Assembly (NCBI GenBank): GCA_027422505.1
Contig: JAPQWV010000682.1
Location: forward strand, 227,001 to 291,000
DNA: 64,000 bases
Source of the DNA: Craterostigma plantagineum
Lineage: Eukaryota > Streptophyta > Magnoliopsida > Lamiales > Linderniaceae
Reading direction: 5' to 3'
In this document: positions 1-12,565 of the stretch, in pieces
Numbering within the stretch: the first letter of the stretch is position 1
How the letters are laid out: the number at the start of each line of letters is the position of its first letter
Position numbers and translations under genes: made by a program
The notes under the pieces: model-generated
Databases searched by the model: none
The model's input: the letters and a program-made list of their open reading frames with translations, nothing else
Told to the model about the DNA's origin: nothing

Positions 1-1130
1 CAAGACAACTCAAAATTCCCCAATACCGACAAAACTAGCGGTTAATAACTTTTTTTTTTGAATATATTTTTTGTCTTGGTTTTTTTTTTTTCGTATTCGC
101 TTCTTTTTTTTTCGAATATATTTTTTTTCGGATGATTTTTTTTCCGCTATAACTATAAGACTCCTAATATTACATATCTGGACTCATTAGTTTATTATCA
201 ATCTCGAAATCGTGGAATATAAGCAATTAATAATTCATCCAATCCGACAGTGGGTTGAAAAGAAAGCCAGAAGGATATATCTGGGTAATTATAGTGGCTT
301 AAATTCAACAAGAAAAATAACACTTAAGGCTCAAACTGGCTCATTAAGCGGAAAATATTGAAGGAAGGGTCAGTGTGAGGCCAATGGCTTAATCCTAATT
401 CCTAAGTGCCTTAATCACTTTTGTACACAAAAAGCCGCCAATGATATCAACATGTATAATAGAGCAAGTTCTAGAATATTTGAAACATATGTGATACTCG
501 TAGGAAAAAGAACTGAGTATAAAGATAAATACTCTTTTTTTTCCTTTTTTTAGATTTTTGGGCTCAAATCTCACATATTTAAGTGGGCTTTGTGTCGACT
601 CTTGCGCATTCAGACTTAAAATCAACTGAAGAAAATGAACAATCATCCTAATACCAAATAGTTATTCCTAATTGTTTCTCTCATGTTCTAACTAATGCAC
701 ATCGGTTTGCTCGAAACAAGATATTTTTTCATAAAATAGCATGAGAAAATCTCCCCCACACCTAAACTCTGCATTGTCCTCAATGTAGATTCTAACGAAA
801 ATAGTTGCTATAATCTAAAGATTCCCATCCTAGTTTTCATTTTAATATTTCAAAGTAGATGTAAAGAAGTGGTAAAATGATATTGAAAATAAAACTTCCC
901 TGACCGTGCTGGAATTGTAGAGAAATTCCGAGCGAGAGGATATTTGGTCCAGAGCCTAGTGAGGTCTTGTAGCATACTGAGCTGAGAGAAAACCTGCTTA
1001 ATCATCATTGAAAACATAGATAAAATGGAAATATTGCAATAACAAAATAAAATAGGATAATATTGGGTTGCCTCCCAATAAGCGCTTTTCTTTAACGTCT
1101 TTGGCTAGACGTAGTCTCCGTTCTTCGAGT

Positions 1131-1535
1131 TCATTCATAAATGGGCAGGCTCAGCTTGACCTTTTTAAGGCGAAATAATTCCTCATCTGACAACGTTTCA
1201 GAAATCGGTAATGGCTTTCCGTCACGGATCAAACGGCTCAAGTGGTCCGCCACGGAGTTGTCCACGCCTTTGCGATCCTTGACCTCCCAATTAAACTCTT
1301 GAAGCAACAAAATCCATCGTATTAAGTGCGGTTTTAACTCCTTCGACAACAAATATTTTAGAGCTGATTGGTCGTGAACTTCCGAAAGTGCGTGTAATGT
1401 CATGATCGCATTTCTGATATCTTTGTCCGCTTCAAAATGCAAATCTTTTTCTGTTTTACTATACTTAATCACATAGTCGAGTGTGTCGTTAGTAAAATTA
1501 CGCTCAAAATCATCTCGAACCAATGCATTAATCAT
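1131..1535 (-). pseudogene. Pro-to-RNase H fusion remnant (family A copy 1)
   Basis: The 134-residue frame joins the region after the protease ([19 protein letters not shown]) directly to the extreme C-terminus of the pol RNase H region ([20 protein letters not shown] and [10 protein letters not shown]). Reverse transcriptase and most of RNase H are missing. The junction lies near [11 protein letters not shown] and is the same in copy 2, so it is a family feature. The bases after the stop (rc of about 1070-1128) match the usual end of Athila pol, showing that integrase is deleted too. Confidence 0.8.
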
Positions 1536-1544
1536 GCTAATAGA

Positions 1545-2415
1545 TTATGGTTCATTAGGATATTTCATAGCATCAAGTACATTCATAGTAAGCTTTTTAC
1601 CATCAAACTCAAAAGTAAGGGTTCCTGAATCAACGTCTATCTTAGTTTTAGCCGTTTTCATGAATGACCGGCCTAATAAAATAACAACAGAATCAAGCAT
1701 GTTCATCATCCATGTCAACAATGTAGAAATCGGCGGGAAAAATAAATTCACCACATTTTACTAGAACATCTTCAACTAATCCCTCGGGATAAATAATGGA
1801 CCTATTTGCTAGTTGAAGGCATATATCAGTGCACTTAAGAGGTCCCATACTCATCTCATTGAATAAATATAACGGCATAACATTGATTGACGCTCCTAAA
1901 TCTAACATGGCATTATCTATTTTTCTCGTCCCTATAGTAACCGAGATAGCAAACATACCTGGGTCCTTATATTTTTGGGGAAGTTTTCGTTGAAGCGCAG
2001 AGGAAACATTTTCACTTACTATGATTTTTCCTTCCGGTTTGTGTTTCCTTTTGTTCGAGCACATTTCCTTTAAATATTTTGCGTAGCGTGGGATTTGCTT
2101 GATAGCATCCAAAAGTGGAATGTTGATCTCGATTTTGCTGAAGGTCTCCATTATACTCTTTTCTTCTTCTTCTTCTTGTTTCACCCTAGCAAACCTTCCA
2201 GGAAAAGGTGGAGGAATAACAATATTAGGTTTATCAATATTCGAATTATTACTTACCTTCTTCCCGCATCCCTTATTTTTATTATCACTTGAAAGTTTCG
2301 CGTGGGCTTCATCATGACTTGGCTGCCCGATCTCTTTCCCATTTCGAAGAGTCATCATACTCACATTTGCTTTTGGATTTATTTCGACTTGAGCTGGTAG
2401 TTTTCCCTTCTCATT
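1545..2415 (-). pseudogene. Retroviral-type aspartic protease region (family A copy 1)
   Basis: The frame opens with MMTLRNGKEI, the usual Gag-Pro junction of Athila elements, has a short poly-Glu tract (five Glu encoded by GAA/GAG), and the protease signature LDLGASINVMP at the active site, followed by [26 protein letters not shown] two-base deletion near 1697 relative to copy 2 shifts the frame after MDDEHA, and a TAA follows PNEP. Annotated as broken on that basis. Copy 2 has an intact frame here but a different one-base loss downstream. Confidence 0.82.
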
Positions 2416-3078
2416 CTATATTTGACTCATTTGTACCGCCAACTGAGATACTTGCCTTTCTAAATTTTGCACGCTTGAGCGCGTTTCGTTAATGCTCGAT
2501 CGAGTTTCCTGTTGAAAAATGGCGGTACTAGTTGCTAAATCCTTAACAATATCTTCCAAAGACATATCTGGCTTTGATGGTGCAGTTTGTTGAGGAGGAT
2601 TTGGTGGTCTTGGTGCTTGCTGCATGAAACCTGGCGGTCGATTTCCGTAGCTCAGATTTGGGTGGTCACGCCACCCGGAATTGTATTGACTCGAGTATGA
2701 ATCATAGCGTTTTTGAGATGGTCCTGTGTACCCTCCAATTGTATTGGCTTGCTCGCTAGGATCAAACTGAAGTGAAGGACAATTTGCTGTTGCATGTCCT
2801 GCAAATTGACATATACCACAAGCTTTTACCTGACTCGTTTTTCCAATCACAAGTTTTTCCACAAGAGACGTTAGCGAATCTAATTTTTGCTCAAACGAAG
2901 TAACACTTACCTCGTTCATCCTTTGCTGGCCTACATCTTGACGTGTTCCAAATTGTTGCGCATTTGTGGCCATGCTCGAGATAAGCCGACGAGCCTCGTC
3001 TGCCGTTTTATCGACCAGCACTCCTCCACTTGCTGCGTCAATCATGTTTCTCTCCATGGGTAGCAAGCCTTCGTAAAA
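2416..3078 (-). pseudogene. Athila-type Gag, C-terminal part with zinc knuckle (family A copy 1)
   Basis: This continues the Gag frame after the TAA. It carries a perfect CX2CX4HX4C zinc knuckle (CGICQFAGHATANC), then a Pro/Gln-rich stretch (PRPPNPPQQ) and a predicted coiled-coil-like segment (SSINETRSSVQNLERQVSQL), the standard layout of the Athila Gag C-terminus. It ends at an in-frame TAG after QMSQI, again shared with copy 2; the frame resumes as NEKGKLPAQVEINPK leading into the protease region. Confidence 0.85.
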
Positions 3079-3744
3079 TTATTGGATAAGCGCTAACTCG
3101 GAAATTTGATGACTTGGACAGCTTGCGCACAACCGCTTGAATCTTTCCCAATATTCATGCAGAGTTTCTCCGTTCCATTGTCGAATCCCGTAGATTTCTT
3201 TACGAATGTTTGCGGCACGAGATGCAGGGAAGAATTTTGCAAGGAATTGCTTTTTAAGCTCGACCCACGTAGTAATCGAACCCGATGGTAAGTAGTATAA
3301 CCAGTCTTTTGCGTGATCTGCTAACGAGAATGGAAATGCGCGAAGACTTATCTGATCTTCCGTGACCCCATTTGGCTTCATGGTTGAGCAAACCATGTGA
3401 AACTCCTTTAAGTGCTTGTGCGGATCCTCACCTGCGTTACCACGAAAAGTAGGAAGTAAATGGATTAAACCTGATTTTAACTCAAAAGGTGTTTGAAGAA
3501 TAGGGAATTCAATGCAGAGCGGCTGATGATTAACATCTGTCGTAGCCATATCCCTCAATGTAAGGCGGATTGGCAGCTGTTGTTCGGTTTCCTCCATATC
3601 GCTTGCGGAAGATTCTTGTTCGGACTCCGTGCTGGATATTGATATAGTGGGATCCTTTTCCCTTTTTGCCTTTCGATTCGCCCTCGCGGTCCTCTCGATT
3701 TCTGGATCAAATATTAGTATACCTGTTCGAGAAGATCGAGGCAT
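3079..3744 (-). pseudogene. Athila-type Gag, N-terminal part (family A copy 1)
   Basis: The 221-residue reading frame starts at an ATG shortly after the primer site and holds an Athila/Tat-type capsid region (hallmarks: FRGNAGEDPHKHLKEF, WLYYLPSGSI, FFPASRAANIRKEI, LHEYWERFKRLCASCP). It ends at an in-frame TAA after LALIQ; the same frame then continues as FYEGLLPMERN, so the stop falls inside the Gag coding sequence. The identical stop is present in copy 2, so it predates their separation. Without readthrough the capsid is made without its nucleocapsid. Amino-acid sequence is identical to 36038-36703. Confidence 0.85.
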
Positions 3745-3803
3745 AAACTAGAACAAAAAAAAAAACCGAATTAAAAATAGAAGTAAATCAATTGACACCA
3801 CCT

Positions 3804-3822
3804 TCCCCGGCAACGGCGCCAA
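3804..3822 (-). promoter_or_regulatory. tRNA-Asp-type primer binding site, family A copy 1
   Basis: Minus strand reads TTGGCGCCGTTGCCGGGGA, complementary to the 3' end of plant tRNA-Asp, as is usual for Athila/Tat elements. It sits four bases inside the LTR end. This copy keeps the perfect form; copy 2 has one substitution. Confidence 0.85.
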
Positions 3823-3826
3823 AATT

Positions 3827-4677
3827 TGGTCGCGTCGAAAACGGCCAAAAATAAATTAATCACCTTTATTCACAAAATATGAGTATAGCGAAAATAGGGA
3901 TCGTCTCCACAGGGAAAATGGTCGATTTATTTCTAATTTTAAGTTCGATCGATAAAAACAATAATAATAATAATAATATTTATAATAATATTAATATTAA
4001 TATTAGGGGGAGGGGGTTTTGTTGACAAAATTTTAGATGCAACGGTAACTGAGAAGATCGAAACGAAGAACGATTAAATAATAGTTGCTAAACATATTAA
4101 TCAAAGCGTATATGAAATTAATCGACATATTGAACTGAATAAATATAAGCTTACAACCGTGTAATGCGACCTTGTTTGTAAATTCTCGCACAAACAACAC
4201 ATCAAACGTTTCGCTTTATCAAACGATAATAAAAGGTAACAGAACTATTTCGATATGCTTCCCACGTGTGAAGACTTATATCATAAATGACTTATAATAT
4301 AAAAAGTTGAAATGTCGAACAACTAGAAAAGTGAAGCAATAGTTCTTAAAATGAGAAAGGGCAAAATCGAACTCTCACACTCGTCTCTCTTTCTCAATCA
4401 CTGCTCTCACATCATCTCTCCCCACTCACGCTCAAACTCTGCTACACTATGGAAATAAAAATACGAAGATGGAACATCTCTCTCAATCGCTTGCACCTAT
4501 GGGTCTCTCTCAAGAAAGAAAATGAAAACAGGAAAATGAAAGCAGAAGTACCAATAAAACTACAGCTTTATTCTACTCGATATGACTCGGCCACACTAAA
4601 AAAAAAACATAAAGATGAAAGTTGCGACATTAATCTCTCGCAGACCTCTCTTTTCACTCCGTAATATAAAATGAAAC
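3827..4677 (-). repeat. Truncated 5' LTR of family A copy 1
   Basis: This segment matches the LTRs of copy 2 (34622-35957 and 40318-41805) in reverse complement. It ends with the canonical CA (TG at 3827-3828 on the plus strand) next to the primer site. The outer part (U3) is missing: similarity ends at about 4677, within a motif that in copy 2 continues for several hundred more bases. Confidence 0.88.
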
Positions 4678-4992
4678 CAGCCTGTTTGATTTTTTTCCAA
4701 CAATCTATTAGCACGGTAAATCGTAAAGTCGTTATGATATCATTATGACTCTTGGAAACCTGATTCTTGTCACGATTTTGTTTCGACATAGTTTCATCCG
4801 CTTTGGCCCATCGCTAGAATCCACTGCAATTTCTTTGTTAACTCCAAAAAGGGGGAAAAAAATTAGAAAAGACCAATATTTGCAGTTACGGTATCGTATC
4901 AGAATATTTCGGGGAAATTAAGGAACGGACTGTAATATGGTATCTATATGAAATGATTTCATCGATTCGGCTTTTGATAGAACTTAGAATAA
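4678..4992. other. Intergenic: element edge and 5' flank of prolyl oligopeptidase
   Basis: AT-rich, no open frame of interest. It joins the truncated LTR to the upstream region of the prolyl oligopeptidase gene. I cannot point to a TATA box with confidence. Confidence 0.5.
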
Positions 4993-7900
4993 TGCTTTCG
5001 TGCGCAAGACTCTGTAGTCCATATAAATCGTCGCACCTACTTAGACTTGTATCCACAACTGGCAATGATAAAAATGCGTTCTTTTCTTCTCTGAGACTTC
5101 TCCACAAACGCACACAATCAAGGAAGCTCTTTGCAGATAACCCACGTTTTCTCGCACCTTCTTTATCGACGTCTTCGGAGATGGGCTCTGTTTCAGTGTT
5201 CAACGAACCCCTTTCGTATCCTTCGGCACGCCGCGACGAGTCTGTGGTTGAGAATTATCACGGTGTTATGGTAGCTGACCCATATAGATGGTAACGGCTT
5301 GTTTTGTCCCCTTTAAACCTTTTAATTTATCGCTTGCATTAGTTTGAATTGTGTTGGATTGAACTCCAATCCAATTGGGTTTTATTATTTTCTGTTGCTC
5401 GCTACCGTCGTAATGCTTTTTTTAGCTGTGGGCATATGCATTGCTGATGGACTTATCTTCAGCTGACATTTATCTGTATATGAGATTTGATTGATGAATT
5501 CGAAAATTACTGTTGATAGGTTAGAGGATCCTGACTCTGCAGAGACAAAGGAGTTTGTCGAGAAACAAATGCATTTGACAGAGTCTGTTCTGAAGACTTG
5601 TGACATTAGGGATAAGCTCCGCGAAAAGCTTACTGAGTTATTTGATTTTCCGAAGTACAATGCTCCATTTAGGGCAGGCGACAAGTACTTCTACTTTCAC
5701 AATACGGGCTTACAGCCGCAGAAAGTCCTTTACGTTCAGGTTCTTGATTTTACGTCTTTGAACTGTAAATTTGGTATTTTTATTGCGTCCCCATGTCTCG
5801 AAGCAGAGTTTTAATGTCTTTGCAGGATAGTTTGGAGGGTGAACCTGAGATTTTGCTCGATCCAAACACATTAAGCGAGGATGGGACTGTAGCTTTAAGT
5901 GAGTATGAAGTTAGTGAAGATGCCAAGTACCTGGCTTATGGCACTAGTTCAAGTGGAAGTGATTGGGTCACTGTTAAAGTTATGAGGATCGATGATAAAG
6001 GAACAGAGCCCGATACCATTTCTTGGGTAAAGATACCCTTCTTCAATATGCATGCTACTGAGCTTCTGTGAAGAACTTATTATTAAGCTATATCTTCTAA
6101 TTGCAGGTGAAGTTTTCTAGTATCAGTTGGACACATGATAGCAAAGGTTTTTTCTACAGCCGCTATCCCGCTCCTTTGTAAGTCTTCGAATTTCTGGCAT
6201 TTTGTGACCAGTCAAGAAAAGGGAAAAACATGTTGAAATTTTGGCCTAAATTGTTGTGAATGATAGTGTCGCTTGTAAATTCTACTCAGTTCTTACTTCT
6301 TTAGTTTGTTTTTAAAGGGATGGAGATAATTTAGACGCTGGAACAGAGACTCATGCGAACTTACATCATGAACTGTATTATCATTTCTTGGGCACCGATC
6401 AGTCCGAAGATGTCTTATGTTGGCGGGACCCAGACAATCCTAAACACACACGTTCTGGTTATGTCACAGAAGATGGGAAGGTTATGAATATACGATAAAA
6501 CATTGTCACTGTCGGGGAATATGTTTTCGGCTTGCGTGTACTTAATGTTTGTTTGTTTGTTATTTCTTTCAGTATCTTCTTCTGCATATCTCGGAAAACT
6601 GTGACCCTGTGGACAAGATTTATTACTGTGACCTCTCAACCCTCCCCAAAGGCCTCGAAGGCTATAAAGGGTCAAACGAATTGCTCCCCTTTGTGAAGCT
6701 CGTCGACTCATTCGAAGCTTACTATAGCTACGTAGCCAATGACGACACGGTTTTCACATTCAGAACCAATAAAGACGCTCCGAGGTACAAGCTTGTCCGC
6801 GTCGATCTGAGACAACCTAGTTCTTGGACCGAAGTGCTGCCTGAAGCTAATAAGGACGTTCTTGAATCTGTCACGGCGGTAAACAAAGATCAGATAGTAG
6901 TCAATTACATGAGCGATGTGAAGAACGTTCTGCAGATAAGAGACTTGAAAACTGGTGCCCTCGTGCGCAATTTGCCACTGGATATTGGCTCAGTTACTGA
7001 GATATCTTGCAGGCGTAAAGACAACCTAGTATTTCTCGGCTTCACTAGCTTCCTTGTCCCAGGAATCATATACGCGTGCAACTTGGAAAGCGAAGGTGAG
7101 GACATGAAAATCTTCAGAGAAATAGTTGTGCCTGGCTTTAACAGGTCTGAATTTGAAGTCACTCAGGTAATTTCGAGCCATCAAATCTACACCTCCATCA
7201 TAGTTACTTCCATCAATGATTTTATACGTACAATCCCTTTTTTTCAGGTTTTTGTTACTAGCAAAGATGGCACTAAAATCCCGACATTCATAGTCACAAG
7301 AAAGGGCATGGCGCTCGATGGTTCGCACCCTTGTCTCTCTACGGTTACGGTGGCTTTAACATCAGCATCACACCGTATTTTACTCCCGTTCTTGCGAAGC
7401 ACTTAGATGTCGTCTACTGCATAGCAAACATACGCGGAGGAGGCGAATACGGAGAAGAATGGCACAAGGCTGGCGCACTTTCGAAGAAACAGAATTGCTT
7501 CGACGATTTCATATCGGCTGCTGAGTACTTAGTCTCCGCTGGCTATACGCAGCCTAAGAAGCTTTGCATCGAAGGTGGTAGCAATGGAGGTTTGCTCGTT
7601 GGAGCTTGCATTAATCAGGTGCTCACACACACACACACACGCTTTTCTAAACACAATTTGTATTCATCATCTTGTTGTGTTTTGCAGAGGCCTGATCTTT
7701 TCGGATGTGCTTTAGCTCATGTTGGCGTTATGGACATGCTAAGGTTTCACAAATTTACTATCGGTAAGGCTTCCCCTCTTTTCTTTTCTTTTCTTTTCTT
7801 CATTTTTCAAAGATTTTCGGTTTCATTTCGATATTTCCTCCCAACAAACTAGGCCATGCATGGACATCAGACTATGGATGCTCTGATAAGGAAGAAGAGT

Positions 7901-8539
7901 TCAACTGGCTTATAAAGTGAGCATCTTTAACGTATATAACATCAAATTCGATCGATCCAAGCTGTTCAAGTTCGTAAGATCTGATTTTCTTTTTTGTATT
8001 TACTCGGTGGATTAGGTACTCACCGTTGCACAACGTAAAAAGACCGTGGGACGAAAAAGCTTCTGATAAAACCATTCAGTATCCATCGACCATGCTCTTA
8101 ACAGCCGACCACGACGATGGAGTTGTCCCACTCCATTCCCTGAAGCTCTTGGCTGTAAGTATCCTTTCCCCCATTGTCAAATATTCGGTAGCATCTTAGT
8201 TGCATGCAAAACGATATAAACGAATATTATGAATCTGATGTATAGTTCTTTAAATTTCTCGCTAGACGATGCAATATGTTCTGTGTACAAGCTTAGAGAA
8301 CAGCCCTCAGACAAATCCCATCATCGGACGCATCGAACAGAAAGCTGGCATGGCGCTGGAATGCCTACCCAGAAAATTGTAAATTTTCTTTCTGTTTTTC
8401 TTTTTTCTTTTTCGTTCCAACAACAATGAGAATGGTTTTCAACTCACCTTTTCTGTATTGGGCTTTTTTATAGATCGATGAAGCTGTGGATAAGTATGCG
8501 TTCATGGCGAAGGTCGTCGATGCACCATGGAGTGATTAG
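4993..8539 (+). CDS. Prolyl oligopeptidase (S9A family), with two apparent single-base frameshifts
   Basis: Serine peptidase that cleaves short peptides after proline. Exons readable with GT-AG borders: to 5290, 5520-5739, 5826-6026, 6107-6177, 6318-6480, 6573-7166, 7248-7618, 7688-7763, 7853-7916, 8016-8154, 8266-8378, 8474-8539. The N-terminal propeller is followed by the hydrolase domain: nucleophile motif GGSNGGLLV, Asp motif [13 protein letters not shown]. Two one-base losses break the frame: near 7337 (before LYGYGG) and at 8349/8350, exactly where the catalytic-His motif KAGHGAG should be; restoring phase gives [11 protein letters not shown]. The family's Arg after the Asp pair (DDR) is Gly here. 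ATG 4993 gives about 60 residues of possible transit peptide; ATG 5179 (MGSVSVF) would give the cytosolic form. Either an assembly error or an early pseudogene. Confidence 0.88.
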
Positions 8540-8843
8540 ATTAGATTTGATTCTACGTATCATGGATTCAAATTCTTGAACTTTATGAAGGCGAAGAATT
8601 ATCAGAACCATATTGCTCTTGTACCTTTTAGTCTCTTCTTTGAAATAATATATTAATTAAAGCTATGACTTTAAAGTTTAAACAAGTCAGGTGCTTAGAT
8701 TGTCTTGTAGTCTCACTCTCACCAACCACTCTTTTTTATATCCCGCCCATAAACAAGATTGTTTCACTTCCAATTCCACTCACCAATCTTAACGCTTGAA
8801 GACAGAAAAAAAAAAAAAAAAAAAAAAAGAAAGAGATAAGAAA
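8540..8843. other. 3' UTR of prolyl oligopeptidase and ADH-like promoter/5' UTR
   Basis: Holds the 3' trailer (AATAATATATTAATTAAA near 8645) and the upstream region of the next gene, with TTTTTTATATCCC near 8732-8744 as a possible TATA element and a poly-A run at 8805-8828 just before the ADH-like start codon. Confidence 0.5.
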
Positions 8844-10605
8844 ATGGAAAACACAAGAGTTGACTCCATTGAAGAAACAGCAGGGAAACCCATAAGGTGT
8901 CGAGGTAAGGCTCAATTACTGTTCTTCTTGGAATGTTGTATAAGCTCATCTTTTGTGTGTCTACTTGAAAAGCTGCGGTGGCTAGAAAGGCAGGAGGGCC
9001 GCTTGTGATCGAGGAAATATTCGTCCACCCACCAAAATCCCAGGAAATCCGAGTCAAGATCATATGCACTTCTCTCTGTTACAGCGATTACACCTTCCTA
9101 AACTTGAAAGTATGTTTATCTAGTTCAAGATTGCTGCTTTTGTACCATTTTCGCTTCCCCATTTGCTTCGATTCTTGTGCAGGAATTTCCAGGATGTTTT
9201 CCGAGGATTCTGGGCCATGAATCTGTCGGGTAGTAAACATACGATGTGCTTACATAATTTTGTTTTTTTTTTCCTTCCATATCTGTGGCTAATCTGCTGT
9301 AATTTCTGGACCCAAAAACTGTTGTGGAGAGCATTGGCGAAGGTGTAACTGAGTTCGTAAGAGGAGACGTAGTGATCCCAGTTTTCATGTCAGATTGCGG
9401 GGAATGCAGAGATTGCATGTCCAAGAAAAGCAACTTATGTTCGAAATTCCCGTTTAAGGTCTCTCCATGGATGCACGATGGAACTAGCAGATTCACAGAC
9501 CTCAAAGGAGATACTTTATACCATTTTCTTTCTGTGTCGAGCTTCGCTGAATACACTGTCCTTCACGTCTCTAACGCTGCAAAACTCGAACCTTCGATTC
9601 CTCCTAATAGGGCTTGCCTTTTGAGCTGTGGGGTTTCGACGGGTTAGAGATTAATCGAGCAAAAAAAAATACTCTTATGTATTGTTAGATAATATGAGGC
9701 AAATGTGTTTAATTTTATTACATTCTCGTTCAGGCGTTGGAGCTGCCTGGAAAGTTGCAGAGGTCGAAAAAGGGTCAACAGTTGCGATATTCGGACTGGG
9801 ATCGATTGGATTAGCGGTAAGAACTTGACGATTTTTTATTCATTTTTTTTTCAATGTTAGGATTGATGAAGAGATTGCTTCGAAGGTTGCTGAGGGTTCA
9901 AGATTATGCGGTGCCTCGAGAATCACAGGCATCGATGTGAACCCAGAAAAATTCGAAACTGGTAAGGAGAGAAAAAAAGAACCTCGTATTAAGTTTATCG
10001 ACGTTTGTTTCCCTAATTCGATTTCAAATGCTTAGGTGAAGAATTTGGAGTGACTGATTTCATCGATCCTAAAAGCTGCGGCGAGAAACGCTTGAGTGAG
10101 GTAATCGATCATACTTTTCATTACATTAAAATATATCAACTAAATGCTTGGTATAATTCATATATTTCTTACATAATGTACTCAAGCAGATAATCTCTGA
10201 GATGACGGATGGAGGAGCAGACTATTGCTTCGAATGCGTTGGAAAATCTTCGTTGGTCGAAGAAGCTTACGCCAGCTGCAGAAAGGTCTCTTATATCAAT
10301 ATAATATACGTTAAAATTTTAAACGATTCATTTGTGTTTTTTCTTTTTTCTTACAGGGTTGGGGAAAGACGATAGTTCTTGGAGTAGATAAGCCTGGATC
10401 TCAACTGAAGCTCAGTTCCTTCGAAGTGCTTCATCACGGAAAGACTATAATGGGTTCTCTCTTCGGCGGCATAAAGCCAAAATCGGACATACCCATCCTC
10501 ACTAAGCGTTACCTCGACAAGGAATTGGAGCTCGATAAGTTTGTGACGCACGAGGTTGATTTCGAGGACGTAAATAGAGCTTTCGATCTGTTAGTCGAAG
10601 GTAAG

Positions 10606-12541
10606 TGATAAGTTAGGATTTTACCTAATACTACAACATGTGAACATATGTTATCGATCATTAGTTGTTCAAATATCCTACGTTTGTGCTTATAATTTGT
10701 ACTTGACAGGTATTATGGAAAAAGAGCTTGAAATATGAGGAATCGATGTGGAAATAATTTGAAGAAATAATTTGGAAACCACCCGAGTTCATAAGCCAAT
10801 TTGCGTGGAATTGTACACATCACCATCAAACAACAAATTCCAGCTCAAGACATGCACGTGGAGCCACTTTGAAAATAAAATACTGCAATGGTGGTACAAA
10901 GATTACATTATTGGAGTGGAGTGACCCACTTGCTTTGAAATGGGATGGATGTACACGCAAGGAAAACCAATAGCACACAAGGTCAAACTTGGTGGATTCT
11001 TTTTGCACTTAAGCGTGGCTCATCTCCCAATTTTCGGCTGAGAATTGACAAATCACCCAAAAGACCGCTTGCCATGTGGAGAAAATCGATTTCTCTTACT
11101 TCGATCACTTGGTATTTTAAGCCTATAAATGGATCATCTTGACGGACAGATTTGGAGAGGGAGGGATCAAGAGCTGAAAAGAAAAAAAACACAGACGCGT
11201 ATCATATTTTTCATCCTCTCAAATATTGCTCAAGGCCACCTACAATAAAATTCGGCAGAGCAACCAACACAGGCATCGCAGCCCGGGCTGCTGCGGCTGC
11301 GAATCATCAAGGTCGCTGCTCTTCGTTCGCATCACAAATCTGACGTCTCCCTCACGCTGAACATCCACAGGGCCGAGGATTATTGTAGTACACACCTCTC
11401 ACACCTTCTCCCTGACCTCGCTGCCAATCGAAGCTCACAGCTCAAGGAGCAAGCAGGAGCCACCAAGCAAGCTGCTCTCGGGCAGCACATGCCACCTACC
11501 ACACGGTGAAAATTTCCAAGCAGCCAGCTCTTGTACGAGAGGAGGAGCAGTGAACACGGAGGCGATCTTTCAACTGGGAAGTAGCCGAGACTCACGGCTG
11601 GGAGCGAATCAGCGGGCGTTCACGACGACCAAGAAGAACTAAGAAAGCTACGAGAACGACCACGAGGGTCTCCAAGGTGCCTCTTCCACGAGGGAGAGAA
11701 ACCGAGGCGACGCGTGACAACTCGAGCGTCGGGAAGGGGCGTATTTCTTTACCTTAATATCTTATTTTCAACAACGTTTTGTTGATTATGATTGTCCCCA
11801 TGTTAGCTTAAATTACTTGTGTGGTTAAGGGCGTGTTAGGCCGAACTATTATTGCGTGTTAGTGCTATTGGTATTTTATTAATTATATGATTTAAGTTAT
11901 GTATTCGTTATCTTTGATTAATGCTTGCGTATGTCTGATCAACATGTGCACGATATTTGATTGGTTTATGAGACGGACAAAGTGATTAGACCGGTTAGAA
12001 CAATAGATAACGTGTACCACGACGTAAAACCGACCAGAGATGGAATTCGGTTTCGTCCGTGTGGTTTCCGAGATTTCAGGCGCCGAAAGCGTCTAAACTC
12101 GGGGAAATTCATAAAGCCGAATGCGTGCGGAGTAACTACAGTCATATAGAAATATAGTTGATTGGTTCATTTTCGCATAGGATCGCTATTGCGGGACAAA
12201 CGGGTAGCGATTATTTTAGGAATTTCTACCTTAACTAGATTTATATTGTTTAGATAAAACGACCGCATGAATACGTAGGAATATTTTGTGCCGAGCACGT
12301 GCCTTGATCACATCCCTCGTCAAATTTATCCATTTTCTATCTTTTTATTTATGTTATTTTTTTATTTGCATTTTATTTTCTTTTATTAAATCCACAAAAT
12401 ATAAAAACTCGTTTTAGTCTAAATTAAATTTCAGAATAATATCTTAAATTAATCGAGCTGTCCTCGTGGATCGATACTTGGACTTGTCCATTTTATACTA
12501 CTTGCACGACCTAGTACACTTGCTAGTATTCGAGCGTGTCA
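10606..12541 (+). repeat. 5' LTR of element B
   Basis: 1936 bases starting TGATAAGTTAGG and ending GAGCGTGTCA. A TATAAAT box at 11124-11130 is the likely promoter. Differs from the 3' LTR by one extra A near 10894 and one C/G change near 12289. Small open frames in it (for example 11152-11343) have no recognisable content. Confidence 0.95.
11124..11130 (+). promoter_or_regulatory. LTR TATA box (element B)
   Basis: TATAAAT within GCCTATAAATGG; the same motif is at 16309-16315 in the 3' LTR. The copy in the 3' LTR could direct transcription outward into the ADH 3' end. Confidence 0.6.
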
Positions 12542-12546
12542 AGTTT

Positions 12547-12565
12547 TTGGCGCCGTTGCCGGGGA
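12547..12565 (+). promoter_or_regulatory. tRNA-Asp primer binding site (element B)
   Basis: TTGGCGCCGTTGCCGGGGA starts five bases after the LTR end; complementary to plant tRNA-Asp, as in Athila/Tat elements. Confidence 0.9.

Larger units (their letters stand above)
1..4677 (-). mobile_element. Athila-like (Ty3) non-autonomous LTR element, family A copy 1, partial
   Basis: Read on the minus strand this is a 5'-truncated LTR (4677 down to 3827), a tRNA-Asp-type primer site, gag, protease, a short RNase H tail fused directly to the protease region, and a long 3' non-coding tract with an A-rich segment (seen as T-runs at 40-140). The element leaves the window at position 1, so its 3' LTR is not visible. 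There is no reverse transcriptase or integrase. It is nearly identical to copy 2 at 34622-41805, which lies in the opposite orientation. LTR homology stops abruptly at about 4677, where the upstream flank of the prolyl oligopeptidase gene begins. Confidence 0.9.

Noticed and set aside
9230..9321. ADH intron 3 as an AT-AC (U12) intron because it ends in AC
   Set aside because: The donor is GTAGTA, not ATATCC; a mutated acceptor or base error is simpler.
11152..11595. Small open frames in the element B LTRs, each present twice
   Set aside because: They are duplicated only because the LTR is; no start context, domain or codon pattern supports coding.
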